Assembly: GCA_902761625.1 (NCBI GenBank)
Contig: CACWLH010000019.1
Coordinates: 1-36,140, forward strand
DNA: 36,140 nt
DNA from: an uncultured Erysipelotrichaceae bacterium
Lineage (GTDB): Bacteria > Bacillota_I > Bacilli_A > Erysipelotrichales > Erysipelotrichaceae
Direction of reading: 5' to 3'
Shown here: piece by piece, positions 1-7,232 of the stretch
How positions within the stretch are numbered: the stretch's first letter is position 1
How the letters are laid out: the number at the start of each line of letters is the position of its first letter
Notes under the pieces: generated by a model
Told to the model about the DNA's origin: nothing
The model's database searches: none
The model's input: only the letters and a program-made list of their open reading frames with translations
Position numbers and translations under genes: made by a program

Positions 1-1
1 G

Positions 2-499
2 CTGATACACCAGCCCGGCGCCGATGATGAAGGTGTCTATAAGACAATGGCGGATGCCGTGAAAGACGGCAGAATGCGCTCCATCGGCATTTCCAACTAC
101 TATACGAAACAGCAGGTGGATGAAGTATTGTCATTTGCGACGATCACTCCAGCCGTCATACAGAATGAGAATCATCTGTATTATCAGAACAATGAGCTTC
201 AGGAATATGTCAGTCAGTACGGTATCGTGGTTGAATCATGGTACCCGTTCGGCGGCAGGGGACATACAGCAGAGAATTTCAATAACAGCGTCATCCTGGA
301 ACTTGCACAGAAGTACAATAAGACTTCCGCCCAGATCATTCTGCGCTGGCATCTGCAGGCCGGATACATTGCGATTCCCGGCTCTTCAAATCCGGATCAT
401 ATCGCTGAGAATTTCGATATCTTTGACTTTGAACTCTCAGATGAGGATATGAGTAAAATCCGTGCACTGGACATACAGCAGCGCTATGAAAACTGGTAG
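2..499 (+). CDS. Aldo/keto reductase, C-terminal part (5' end outside window)
   Basis: The frame is open from base 2 and reads LIHQPGADDEG before the first internal ATG at 47, so the gene begins upstream of the window. About 165 residues of the NADPH-dependent carbonyl reductase barrel are visible. They include the strand with the catalytic His (LIHQP), the IGISNYY strand, the ILRWHLQAG helix and the cofactor-binding IPGSSNPDHIAEN segment near the C-terminus. The family reduces aldehydes and ketones in the cytoplasm. The sequence resembles the 2,5-diketo-gluconate reductase (AKR5) branch, but the substrate cannot be told. The gene ends at TAG, and a set of hairpins follows at 531-636. This copy looks intact over the part seen, unlike the second aldo/keto reductase at 3593. 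Confidence 0.9.
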   Translation: MIHQPGADDEGVYKTMADAVKDGRMRSIGISNYYTKQQVDEVLSFATITPAVIQNENHLYYQNNELQEYVSQYGIVVESWYPFGGRGHTAENFNNSVILELAQKYNKTSAQIILRWHLQAGYIAIPGSSNPDHIAENFDIFDFELSDEDMSKIRALDIQQRYENW

Positions 500-530
500 C
501 CGCAGACAATACCTTATGGATGATCATCAG

Positions 531-636
531 CCTTCTTCGGGGAATGTCCCTGAAGGAGGTTTCTTTTGTTTCTTCAGGCTCATTCTCCTCCTGAATCATG
601 CAAAGACGTAAGTCCATATCCCGGGAATACGTCTTT
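531..636 (+). other. Cluster of overlapping hairpins between the aldo/keto reductase and marR-like genes
   Basis: Several stems can be read. CCTTC 531-535 pairs with GAAGG 552-556, with GGGA/TCCC inside, and is followed by a T-rich run: a plausible weak terminator for the upstream gene. CCTGAAG 549-555 pairs perfectly with CTTCAGG 572-578. TTCAGG 573-578 pairs with CCTGAA 590-595. AAAGACGTA 602-610 pairs perfectly with TACGTCTTT 628-636, followed by TTCT. The first three stems are mutually exclusive. The region lies upstream of the marR-like promoter, so it acts on upstream transcripts if it is functional. Confidence 0.5.
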
Positions 637-668
637 TCTGTTGAAGATGGCAGTAACAACCGGAAAGG

Positions 669-722
669 TTGACAGAGTCAATATACTCCTATATAGTATT
701 AAATATTACTATATAGGAGTAT
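669..722 (+). promoter_or_regulatory. Promoter and 16-bp inverted-repeat operator of the MarR gene
   Basis: TTGACA at 669-674 and TATAGT at 692-697 are separated by 17 bases. A perfect inverted repeat with 16-bp arms (683-698 and 707-722, spacer of 8) covers the -10 element and the expected start of transcription. Its right arm also contains the AGGAG ribosome binding site (715-719), six bases before the ATG at 726. A MarR dimer bound here would block RNA polymerase, which fits autorepression of the MarR-radical SAM operon. The architecture is seen directly; the identity of the binder is inferred from position. Confidence 0.85.
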
Positions 723-725
723 TAT

Positions 726-1163
726 ATGAGGATTCACGGAGGATTCCAGGTCTCCAAGATCAAGCAGCTTGGTGACCGTATATTTGAAAAGATTCTGGCA
801 GAAAGAAAAATCGAAGCATTCAACGGTGCACAAGGCCGCATCCTGTATGTTCTCTTCCAGAAGGACGGCGTACCGATCAAGACGTTATCTGAAAAGTGCG
901 GGCTTGCGATCACATCGCTGACCACAATGCTGGAAAGAATGGAGAAAGGCGGACTGATTCAACGCATGCAGGACACAGAGGATAAAAGAAAAACGCTTCT
1001 TTACCTGACAGATAAAGCCAGAGATCTGGAACAGGATTATATCGACTTATCTGAACAGATGGGGGATATCTATTATCAGGGATTCACACCGGAAGAAGTG
1101 AAGGCATGTGAAGAATATCTGGACCGCATCCGTCTGAATCTGGAAAGGTGGCAGGCAAAATGA
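726..1163 (+). CDS. MarR-family transcriptional regulator
   Basis: A 145-residue protein of normal MarR length. Residues about 33-105 form the winged helix-turn-helix: a GRILYVLF helix, a recognition helix in AITSLTTMLERMEKGGLI, and a wing with DKRKTLLYLT. Helices at both ends would form the dimer interface. MarR proteins are cytoplasmic dimeric repressors released by small molecules or oxidants. This one has a single Cys in the DNA-binding region (KCGL), so thiol sensing is possible but unsupported. The ATG at 726 follows AGGAG at six bases. Its stop overlaps the next start (ATGA at 1160-1163), so it is translationally coupled to the two radical SAM genes, which it probably controls through the operator at 683-722. 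Confidence 0.93.
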   Translation: MRIHGGFQVSKIKQLGDRIFEKILAERKIEAFNGAQGRILYVLFQKDGVPIKTLSEKCGLAITSLTTMLERMEKGGLIQRMQDTEDKRKTLLYLTDKARDLEQDYIDLSEQMGDIYYQGFTPEEVKACEEYLDRIRLNLERWQAK

Positions 1164-1855
1164 GCGAGTGTATCAAAGACCTGATCAAGAACCTTAACGT
1201 TGTCATCGGCTGTCCCATCGGGTGTGATTATTGCTATGCAAGAAACAACTGCAGAAGATTCCATATCACGGATGACTTCTCAAAACCTGAATACTACGAG
1301 CAGAAGCTGAAGATTCTGGAGAGGAAAAAGCCCGGCAACTGGCTTCTGACAGGAATGAGTGACTTATGTGCATGGAAAGAGGAATGGCTTGAAGCAGTTT
1401 CTGAGAAACTGCGTGAGAATCCTCAGCACGAAGGACTCTTTTTATCCAAACGGCCGGATATTCTGAAGATTGACACCGATCTGTCCAACGGCTGGTTCGG
1501 CGTGACAATTACCAGAAGAAGCGAGCTCTGGAGACTCGATGCATTGAGAGAAAACGTCAAAGCAAAACATTATCACGTGACATTCGAGCCGCTCTTCGAT
1601 GATCCGGGTGAAGTGGATCTTACCGGTATCGACTGGATTGTCGTCGGCACAATGACCGGCGCCAAAAAGAACAAAATCAAAACCGATCCTGCGTGGGCTT
1701 ACAGCCTGAGTGAGCAGGCATATGCATTGGGAATTCCGGTGTTTATGAAAGAGGATCTTGTCCCGATCATCGGGGAGGAAAATATGGTTCAGCAGCTTCC
1801 TGACGAATTTAACAGAGTATTGGAGGAACAGAAGAAATGGAACAGACAGAGATAA
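1160..1855 (+). CDS. Radical SAM protein, 'mobile pair' A-like
   Basis: A 231-residue protein with the radical SAM [4Fe-4S] motif CxxxCxxC at Cys18, Cys22 and Cys25 (CPIGCDYC). The family cleaves S-adenosylmethionine to make a 5'-deoxyadenosyl radical; the substrate here is unknown. The short barrel contains LLTGMSDL, FLSKRPDIL, FGVTITRR, VTFEPLFD and DWIVVGTMTG, typical of small phage- or mobile-type radical SAM proteins related to SplB-like enzymes. I chose ATG 1160, which overlaps the MarR stop as ATGA and sits eight bases after GGAAAGGTGG, over an in-frame GTG at 1148. The gene overlaps its partner by 19 bases. The MarR plus two radical SAM arrangement and the resemblance to proteins named 'radical SAM mobile pair protein A' are from memory of the family; function is not established. 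Confidence 0.8.
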   Translation: MSECIKDLIKNLNVVIGCPIGCDYCYARNNCRRFHITDDFSKPEYYEQKLKILERKKPGNWLLTGMSDLCAWKEEWLEAVSEKLRENPQHEGLFLSKRPDILKIDTDLSNGWFGVTITRRSELWRLDALRENVKAKHYHVTFEPLFDDPGEVDLTGIDWIVVGTMTGAKKNKIKTDPAWAYSLSEQAYALGIPVFMKEDLVPIIGEENMVQQLPDEFNRVLEEQKKWNRQR

Positions 1856-2748
1856 AGACAGGTTATGTTGAAACAAAGAATATCATGACAAAATCCAACG
1901 GCCCCCTTGGCGGTTATGCCGTGAATCCTTATGTCGGATGCACTCATGGATGCAGATACTGCTATGCCTCATTCATGAAGCGCTTTACCGGCCATACTGA
2001 AGAGTGGGGCACATTCCTGGACGTGAAGACATGGCCTGAAATCAGAAATCCGAAAAAGTATGCCGGTCAGAAAGTGATTATCGGCACTGTCACTGACGGA
2101 TATCTGCCGCAGGAAGATACTTATCGCAGAACGAGAAAAGTTCTCGAACAGCTCAAAGACAGCGGCGCCGATATTCTGATCTGTACAAAGAGCGATCTTG
2201 TCCTGCGTGATCTTGATCTGTTAAAACAGATCAATGAGAAGAACCGTCTGACCGTCTCATGGTCGGTCAATACACTGGATGAGGACTTCTGTGAAGATAT
2301 GGATGATGCTGTATCGATTGAAAGAAGACTGGCCGCCATGAAACAGATCTATGATGCCGGTATCCGCACCGTTTGTTTCATCTCACCCGTATTCCCTGGA
2401 ATCACGGATATTGAAGCCATCATTGAGCGGGCGAAGGATCAGTGTGATCTGGTCTGGCTGGAGAATCTGAACCTACGCGGCGGTTTCAAAAAGACGATCA
2501 TGGATTATATTTCAGATAAACATCCTGATCTTGTACCGCTTTATGAAGAGATTTATACGAAGAAGAACCGCAGCTACTTCGAGGCTCTTGAAAAGAAGGC
2601 GGAAGAGATCGCGAAGAAATACGGATGCCGCTTCGTGGACAATGAAACCCCGTATGAAAGAGTGGAGCAGGGTCATCCGACCATCGTCGATTATTTCTAT
2701 CACGAAGAAGTGCGCGGAACCGAAAACAGCGGCAAGAGAAACAAATGA
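1837..2748 (+). CDS. Radical SAM protein, SplB-like, 'mobile pair' B-like
   Basis: A 303-residue protein with the radical SAM motif at Cys35, Cys39 and Cys42 (CTHGCRYC), preceded by NPYVGC as in SplB-type photoproduct-lyase relatives. Further barrel strands are visible: VIIGTVTDGYLPQE, ILICTKSDLVLRD, VSWSVNTLDE and CFISPVFPGITD. The YLPQE/TKS pattern matches the 'DNA repair photolyase-like' radical SAM group. The C-terminus is polar and Lys-rich. ATG 1837 lies eight bases after GGAGGAA (1822-1828), inside the end of the pair A gene, so the two proteins are probably made in matched amounts and may form a complex. The substrate is unknown; repair of nucleic acid damage or a modification are both possible. 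A weak terminator follows at 2787. Confidence 0.82.
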   Translation: MEQTEIKTGYVETKNIMTKSNGPLGGYAVNPYVGCTHGCRYCYASFMKRFTGHTEEWGTFLDVKTWPEIRNPKKYAGQKVIIGTVTDGYLPQEDTYRRTRKVLEQLKDSGADILICTKSDLVLRDLDLLKQINEKNRLTVSWSVNTLDEDFCEDMDDAVSIERRLAAMKQIYDAGIRTVCFISPVFPGITDIEAIIERAKDQCDLVWLENLNLRGGFKKTIMDYISDKHPDLVPLYEEIYTKKNRSYFEALEKKAEEIAKKYGCRFVDNETPYERVEQGHPTIVDYFYHEEVRGTENSGKRNK

Positions 2749-2786
2749 TCTCAACACAAAAAGATCTGAAAACATGCCGGAGGCTG

Positions 2787-2808
2787 AACCGAACAGTCCC
2801 GGTTTTTT
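2787..2808 (+). terminator. Weak rho-independent terminator after the radical SAM pair
   Basis: AACCG (2787-2791) pairs with CGGTT (2800-2804) around an 8-base loop and is followed by a T run to 2808. The stem is only 5 bp, so read-through is possible. Confidence 0.5.
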
Positions 2809-2846
2809 CATATTCAACGGGTGTTACTAATTTTTTTTGCCTCATC

Positions 2847-2896
2847 TTGACACGGTGTCAGAGTGACCTATAATGAATATGCTGACACGATGTCAG
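2847..2896 (+). promoter_or_regulatory. Promoter with two TetR-type operators
   Basis: TTGACA at 2847-2852 and a perfect TATAAT at 2869-2874 are 16 bases apart. Two near-identical dyads flank the -10: TGACACGGTGTCA at 2848-2860, overlapping the -35, and CTGACA-CGA-TGTCAG at 2882-2896, at the expected transcription start. Their centres are 35 bp apart, between three and four helical turns. The first gene transcribed is a TetR regulator, so autoregulation of the whole downstream operon is the simple reading. Confidence 0.85.
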
Positions 2897-2924
2897 TATT
2901 ATTTGAATAACGAGGTTTTGAATC

Positions 2925-3548
2925 ATGAGAAAAGTAACACCGGAACAGATCGCCAAGAAAAGGGAAGAGATCATCAATGCATGTGAACAGCTTTATCAGA
3001 CGATGAGCTTCCGGGAAATCACCCTCAAGGAGATCGGGAATATCACATCCTTTTCCCGTCCCACCATTTATAACTACTTCGAAACAAAAGAAGAAATCTT
3101 CCTGGGTCTCTTTCAGAGGGAATATGACAAATGGAATGAGGATCTGAGTGCCATTCTGAACGGTAATGAACATCTGACAAAAAAAGAACTGGCAGATCGC
3201 ATTGCAAAATCCCTGGCAGGACGAAACCAGCTGTTAAAGCTTCTTTCCATGAACAACTACGATATGGAAGCCAACAGCCGCCAGGAGCTGCTCAACACCT
3301 TCAAGCAGTCATATGGTGAATCCATGCGTCTGATGCAGAGCCTTCTGAAAAAGTTCTGTCCGGATATGAATGAAACGGATATTCAGAATTTCATTTATAC
3401 GTTTTATCCATTCATGTTCGGGATCTATCCGTATACCGCAGTCACGGAAAAACAGAGAGTGGCCATGCAGGAAGCGGGAATCAATTATGAATATCAAACC
3501 GTATATGAACTCACATACAGCTGTCTGATCAGACTGCTTGGCGAGTGA
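2925..3548 (+). CDS. TetR/AcrR-family transcriptional regulator
   Basis: A 207-residue protein, normal for TetR. The N-terminal helix-turn-helix is at about residues 33-52, ending in the typical SRPTIYNYF recognition helix followed by ETKEEIFLGLF. The remaining ~150 residues are helical and would form the ligand pocket and dimer interface; they show no recognisable ligand signature. The start ATG follows GAGG at nine bases. The gene lies directly behind a promoter with two copies of a TGACA-n3-TGTCA dyad. It heads a tightly spaced series of redox genes to 9751, so it probably represses itself and that operon until an electrophile, quinone or similar compound binds. Confidence 0.92.
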   Translation: MRKVTPEQIAKKREEIINACEQLYQTMSFREITLKEIGNITSFSRPTIYNYFETKEEIFLGLFQREYDKWNEDLSAILNGNEHLTKKELADRIAKSLAGRNQLLKLLSMNNYDMEANSRQELLNTFKQSYGESMRLMQSLLKKFCPDMNETDIQNFIYTFYPFMFGIYPYTAVTEKQRVAMQEAGINYEYQTVYELTYSCLIRLLGE

Positions 3549-3592
3549 TATGCGGATCAATACAGCAGGATAAATACAAGGAGATGACAATA

Positions 3593-4433
3593 ATGACAAT
3601 CTTACCGAAAATCGCACTTGGCGCATGGGCATGGGGAAACGACGGAACCTTTGGGAACAGTCTCACCGCAGAAAACCTGAAACCGGTCTTTGATACGGCT
3701 ATGGCAAATGGTCAGAATCTCTGGGATACCGCTTATGCCTATGGCATGGGAACATCCGAAAAGATTCTTGCCGGATTCCTGAAAGGTCTTCCGAGAGATT
3801 CTTATCTGGTATCTGACAAGTTCACACCGCAATGCGCGGATTATTCATCGAAGACCGCCATGGCGGATATGATCGAAATGCAGCTGAAGCTGATGGATCT
3901 TGACCGTTTCGATGTCTACTGGATCCACAATGTCTGGGATGCCCCGAAGTGGACAGAAGAACTGGCAGAATATTTTGAAGGAAAAGACAATGTGCCTATG
4001 ATCGGTGTTTCCAACCACAATCTTGCGGAGATCAAGGAAGCGGATGCGATTCTCAGGGCTCATGGACTGAAACTTTCCGCTGTGCAGAATCACTACAGCC
4101 TGATCAACCGTTCCTCCGAAGACTCCGGCATTCTTGAATATTGCAGACAGAGCTGCGATCTATAACCCGGTCCTTGGCAAACTTGAGATTCTTAATGCAG
4201 AACTGAAAAAGCTCGCGGACAAATACGGCGTCGGACCTGCGCAGATTCCGGTTGCCTGGGCAATCGCCAAGGGAACACTGCCGATCATCGGTGTGACAAA
4301 GGAAAATCAGGTTCTCGATGCGGTCAAAGCTGCGAATATCACGATGAGCGAAGAAGAAACAGCAGAACTTGAAAAGGTGGCGGACAGTCTCAACCTCAAT
4401 GTCATCCGCATGTGGGAAAAGGAGATGAAGTAA
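3593..4433 (+). pseudogene. Aldo/keto reductase broken by an internal deletion and frameshift
   Basis: The first part (3593-4165) encodes an aldo/keto reductase barrel with the catalytic tetrad visible: Asp and Tyr in LWDTAYAYG, Lys in LVSDK and His in YWIHN. After SSEDSGILEYCR the frame runs into a stop at 4165. The correct C-terminal half resumes in another frame near 4145 (DRAAIYNPVLGK, then ADKYGVGPAQIPVAWAIAKGT and IIGVTKENQV) and ends at 4433. Relatives carry about 30 residues between these two points (the FFAYMVLEQGALSGKY-type strand), so a short segment has been lost, possibly across the CAGACAG bases near 4144-4150. The start ATG 3593 is nine bases after AAGGAG. The gene was part of the TetR operon. 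An assembly error is the alternative. Confidence 0.85.
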
Positions 4434-4975
4434 TGGCTAAGAAGAATATCGGCGCAACACTTGCGCTTTATCCCTGTCCCGTCATTGTTGTCGGGGCAAT
4501 GGTTGACGGCAAACCGACCTGGACACTGGTTGCCCATGCGGGAACTGTGGCACACACCCATCTGATGGTATCCCTTGTACAGGCGCACTATATCAACAAG
4601 GGTATCCGTGAAACCAAAAAGCTTTCCGTCAATGTGGTCGATGAATCCTGGCTGAAAGAAGCGGACCGCATGGGAACCATCAGCGGCCATAAAACAGACA
4701 AGTCAGAAGCGTTTGCCTGGACGATGGGCGAAAACGGCGCTCCGCTGATCGATGCGGCAAAAGTATCCATCGAGTGTGAGGTGGACGGCAATTATGAGCT
4801 GGAGAATTTCGATCACTTCATCTGCAAGATTCTCGCTACCTATGCGGATGAGGAAGTCCTCAACGAACAGGGTAAAATCGATTATCACATCTTCAAGCCG
4901 GTACTCTTTGAGTTCCCGACCTACGAATACTTTGTGACCGGTGAAAAAGCCGGCAACTGCGGCAGAATGAACTGA
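4433..4975 (+). CDS. Flavin reductase-like FMN-binding split-barrel protein
   Basis: About 180 residues with the split-barrel flavin reductase fold: the N-terminal PCPVIVVGAMVDGKPTW strand, VAHAGTVAHTHLMVSLVQ, KLSVNVVDES and a C-terminal PVLFEFPTYEYFVTGEKAGNCG. Such proteins bind FMN and either reduce flavin with NAD(P)H or serve as flavoprotein oxidoreductases in the cytoplasm. I chose ATG 4433, whose first base is the last base of the upstream TAA (TAATG) and which lies eight bases after GGAG, over an in-frame GTG at 4412. It therefore depended on translation of the now broken aldo/keto reductase. It belongs to the TetR-controlled redox operon. The C-terminal Cys in GNCGR could be redox active, but this is speculative. 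Confidence 0.87.
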   Translation: MAKKNIGATLALYPCPVIVVGAMVDGKPTWTLVAHAGTVAHTHLMVSLVQAHYINKGIRETKKLSVNVVDESWLKEADRMGTISGHKTDKSEAFAWTMGENGAPLIDAAKVSIECEVDGNYELENFDHFICKILATYADEEVLNEQGKIDYHIFKPVLFEFPTYEYFVTGEKAGNCGRMN

Positions 4976-5013
4976 TCAGTCAAAGCTGATTAAGTTCTGC
5001 AAGGAGAACAGAA

Positions 5014-5979
5014 ATGCTGAAAGATTTCAAATGCATTGATTTTCATGCCCATCCGGTAACGGAGGCCTTCCGTAAGGCAATGACTGACCTCGGCATTGAT
5101 CCGATGGAGGAAGACGGATTTCCGCTTCCTAAATGGAGCGCGGAAGAACATCTGGCATTTATGGACGAAGCAGGAATCGATTATTCAATCCTCTCCGCTC
5201 CCGTTCCGCACATTTATAACGGCGATCCTGAAAAGGCCAAAGAGGCAGTTCGAAAGATCAATGAGGAAACAGCTGAGATTGTCAGGCAGTATCCGGACAG
5301 ATTCGGCTTTGTCGGACTCGTAAGTCTTCCCGATGTTGAAGCGGCGATTGAGCAGACAGCTTATGCAATGGATGAGCTTGGTGCTTCAGGCATGAAAGTC
5401 GCGACGAACATGGGCGGTATTTATCTTGGCGATCCGCTGTTTGATCCCCTGATGGAAGAGTGGAACAGACGCAAAGCACTGGTGATTATCCATCCATGCA
5501 GAGCGAGAAAGCGTCCTGAAAACGTGATTACCGGAACGGTTGCGGCAATCTATGAGTATCCCGCGGATACCACCAGAGCCGTCCTCAATATGATTGCCAA
5601 CCGCATCATGACCCGCTTCCCGGATATCCGCTTTGTGGTTCCGCACTGCGGATCCTTCCTGCCTTATATGGTGCAGCGGTTCACAGGTGTTTCCGGAATC
5701 CTCGCATCCATGGGCATGATGGAAACAGTCAATGTGCAGGCTGAATTTGAAAAACTGTATTTCGATATTGCCGGAGATCCCGAACCCGTTCAGCTGAAAA
5801 TGCTGCAGATGGTGGCAAGTGATGATCATATTGTTTACGGCAGTGATTTCCCGCATTCACCTGCAAAAGTGATCCAGGCAAAGAAAAAGCATTTTGATGA
5901 GAACAGTGAATATGACGGCATCAGAGAGAAGATTTATTCAGAGAATGGCATACAGCTGCTGGAAGGAGTAAACGAATGA
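5014..5979 (+). CDS. Amidohydrolase-family (ACMSD-like) metal-dependent hydrolase
   Basis: A 321-residue TIM-barrel amidohydrolase of the family that includes aminocarboxymuconate-semialdehyde decarboxylase and 2-pyrone dicarboxylate hydrolases. Visible metal ligands are His11 and His13 (DFHAHP), His160 (IIHPCR), His211 (VPHCGS) and Asp278 (YGSDFPHS), so the active site looks complete with one divalent metal. Reactions in this family are hydrolysis or non-oxidative decarboxylation of small cyclic or aromatic acids; the substrate here is unknown. The start follows AAGGAGAACAGAA. Its stop overlaps the next start as ATGA, so it is coupled to a flavodoxin lipoprotein. Context suggests breakdown or detoxification of an aromatic or quinone-like compound together with the flavoproteins, which is inference. 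Confidence 0.88.
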   Translation: MLKDFKCIDFHAHPVTEAFRKAMTDLGIDPMEEDGFPLPKWSAEEHLAFMDEAGIDYSILSAPVPHIYNGDPEKAKEAVRKINEETAEIVRQYPDRFGFVGLVSLPDVEAAIEQTAYAMDELGASGMKVATNMGGIYLGDPLFDPLMEEWNRRKALVIIHPCRARKRPENVITGTVAAIYEYPADTTRAVLNMIANRIMTRFPDIRFVVPHCGSFLPYMVQRFTGVSGILASMGMMETVNVQAEFEKLYFDIAGDPEPVQLKMLQMVASDDHIVYGSDFPHSPAKVIQAKKKHFDENSEYDGIREKIYSENGIQLLEGVNE

Positions 5980-6641
5980 AGAAGATCAAAAGATTATTAA
6001 CAATCCCGATGGCTTTTGCAATGGCTCTTACACTGGCCTCCTGCGGAAGCAGTACAAAGGATGAGAGTGCAGATGCGCCGGCAGCGGAAGAAGAGAACAC
6101 TCCTGAGGTAACCGTGAATCCGGAAGAAAATGATGCGGCATCCGCATCTGAAGATACTTCTGCTGATCAGAAAATCATTGTGGCTTATTTCTCCGCAACC
6201 GGAACCACAAAAGGCGTTGCTGAAAAGATCGCATCTGTCACCGGTGCAGACCTTTACGAAATCCAGCCGGCGGAACCTTACACAGATGCTGATCTGAACT
6301 ACAGTGACAACAGCAGCAGGGCAACAGCAGAGCAGAATGATCAGAATGCCCGTCCTGAGATCGTCAGCGAAGATGTTTCAATGCAGGATTATACAACGGT
6401 TTATCTCGGCTTTCCGATCTGGTGGGGAGGAGAGCCCCGTATTCTTGATACCTTTGTTGAAAAATACAGTTTCGAAGGAATCACAGTGATTCCGTTCTGC
6501 ACTTCCGGCAGCAGTCCCATCGGCAGAAGCGGTTCCAATATGGAAGCTCTGGCGGGCAGCGGTACATGGCTGGAAGGAAGACGATTCAGCGGGGATGTTT
6601 CAGAAGAAGATCTGAAGAGCTGGATTGAAAGCCTGAATTAA
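5976..6641 (+). CDS. Exported flavodoxin-domain lipoprotein
   Basis: A 221-residue lipoprotein. Residues 1-23 form a signal peptide with the lipobox LASC (Cys23). An acidic, Ala/Glu-rich linker runs to about residue 64. A flavodoxin domain then follows, with the FMN phosphate loop SATGTTKG at 73-80, YLGFPIWWGGEPRI in the middle and FCTSGSSPIGRS, as in short 'flavodoxin_4-like' proteins. FMN proteins of this type are usually cytoplasmic; here the protein should be anchored on the outer face of the membrane, so it would carry electrons or reduce a quinone-like compound outside. It overlaps the amidohydrolase gene by four bases. How FMN would reach it is unknown. Confidence 0.88.
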   Translation: MKKIKRLLTIPMAFAMALTLASCGSSTKDESADAPAAEEENTPEVTVNPEENDAASASEDTSADQKIIVAYFSATGTTKGVAEKIASVTGADLYEIQPAEPYTDADLNYSDNSSRATAEQNDQNARPEIVSEDVSMQDYTTVYLGFPIWWGGEPRILDTFVEKYSFEGITVIPFCTSGSSPIGRSGSNMEALAGSGTWLEGRRFSGDVSEEDLKSWIESLN

Positions 6642-6692
6642 GTGAAACAGCCTTATTAAGATGACAGGATCATAGCGGATCAGGAGGTATAC

Positions 6693-7232
6693 ATGAAGAT
6701 TGTTGTACTGATGGGAAGCCCGAACGTAAATGGTTCGACAGGCATCCTGGTTGAGAACTTCAAAAAAGGAGCAGAAGAAGCCGGTCATACGGTTGAAATC
6801 ATCGATGTCTGCCACGCGGATATTCATCCCTGCATCGGCTGTGTGAGATGCGGCTATGAAGGCCCATGTGTGCAGAAGGATGACGTTGAGCAGATCCGTA
6901 AAAAGCTGCTTGCCTCAGATATGGTCGTCTTTGCGACACCGCTTTATTACTACGGCATGAGTGCTCAGCTCAAAACCGTGGTGGACCGCTTCTGTGCCTA
7001 TAACAGCAGCCTGAACAGCCGTCATCTGAAATCAGCACTGCTTACAGTAGCGTGGAATGCGGATGACTGGACGTTTGATGCGCTTCAGGCACATTACAAA
7101 ACACTTGTGCGGTATATTAATTTCAAAGACTGCGGTATGGTGCTCGGATATGGCTGCGGCACACCTTCGATGACAAAACGCAGCGGATATCCTCAGCAGG
7201 CATATCAGCTTGGAAAGGGATTAAGAGGATGA
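6693..7232 (+). CDS. Flavodoxin-fold NAD(P)H-dependent FMN reductase
   Basis: A 179-residue protein of the NADPH-dependent FMN reductase (iron-sulfur flavoprotein-like) family. Features are the N-terminal MGSPNVNGSTGILVENF phosphate loop, a Cys cluster CIGCVRCGYEGPC at about residues 47-59, and FATPLYYYGMSAQLKTVVDRF. The Cys spacing resembles that of Isf-type proteins, so an iron-sulfur cluster is possible. The likely role is cytoplasmic two-electron reduction of quinones, azo or nitro compounds. The ribosome binding site is AGGAGG. Its stop overlaps the next start (ATGA), and that neighbour is a second copy of the same fold, so the two may form a heterodimer. Confidence 0.9.
   Translation: MKIVVLMGSPNVNGSTGILVENFKKGAEEAGHTVEIIDVCHADIHPCIGCVRCGYEGPCVQKDDVEQIRKKLLASDMVVFATPLYYYGMSAQLKTVVDRFCAYNSSLNSRHLKSALLTVAWNADDWTFDALQAHYKTLVRYINFKDCGMVLGYGCGTPSMTKRSGYPQQAYQLGKGLRG

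Noticed and set aside
500..668. Riboswitch in the gap before the marR-like gene
   Set aside because: The marR promoter lies downstream of the hairpins, so they are not in its mRNA leader, and I recognise no known riboswitch core.
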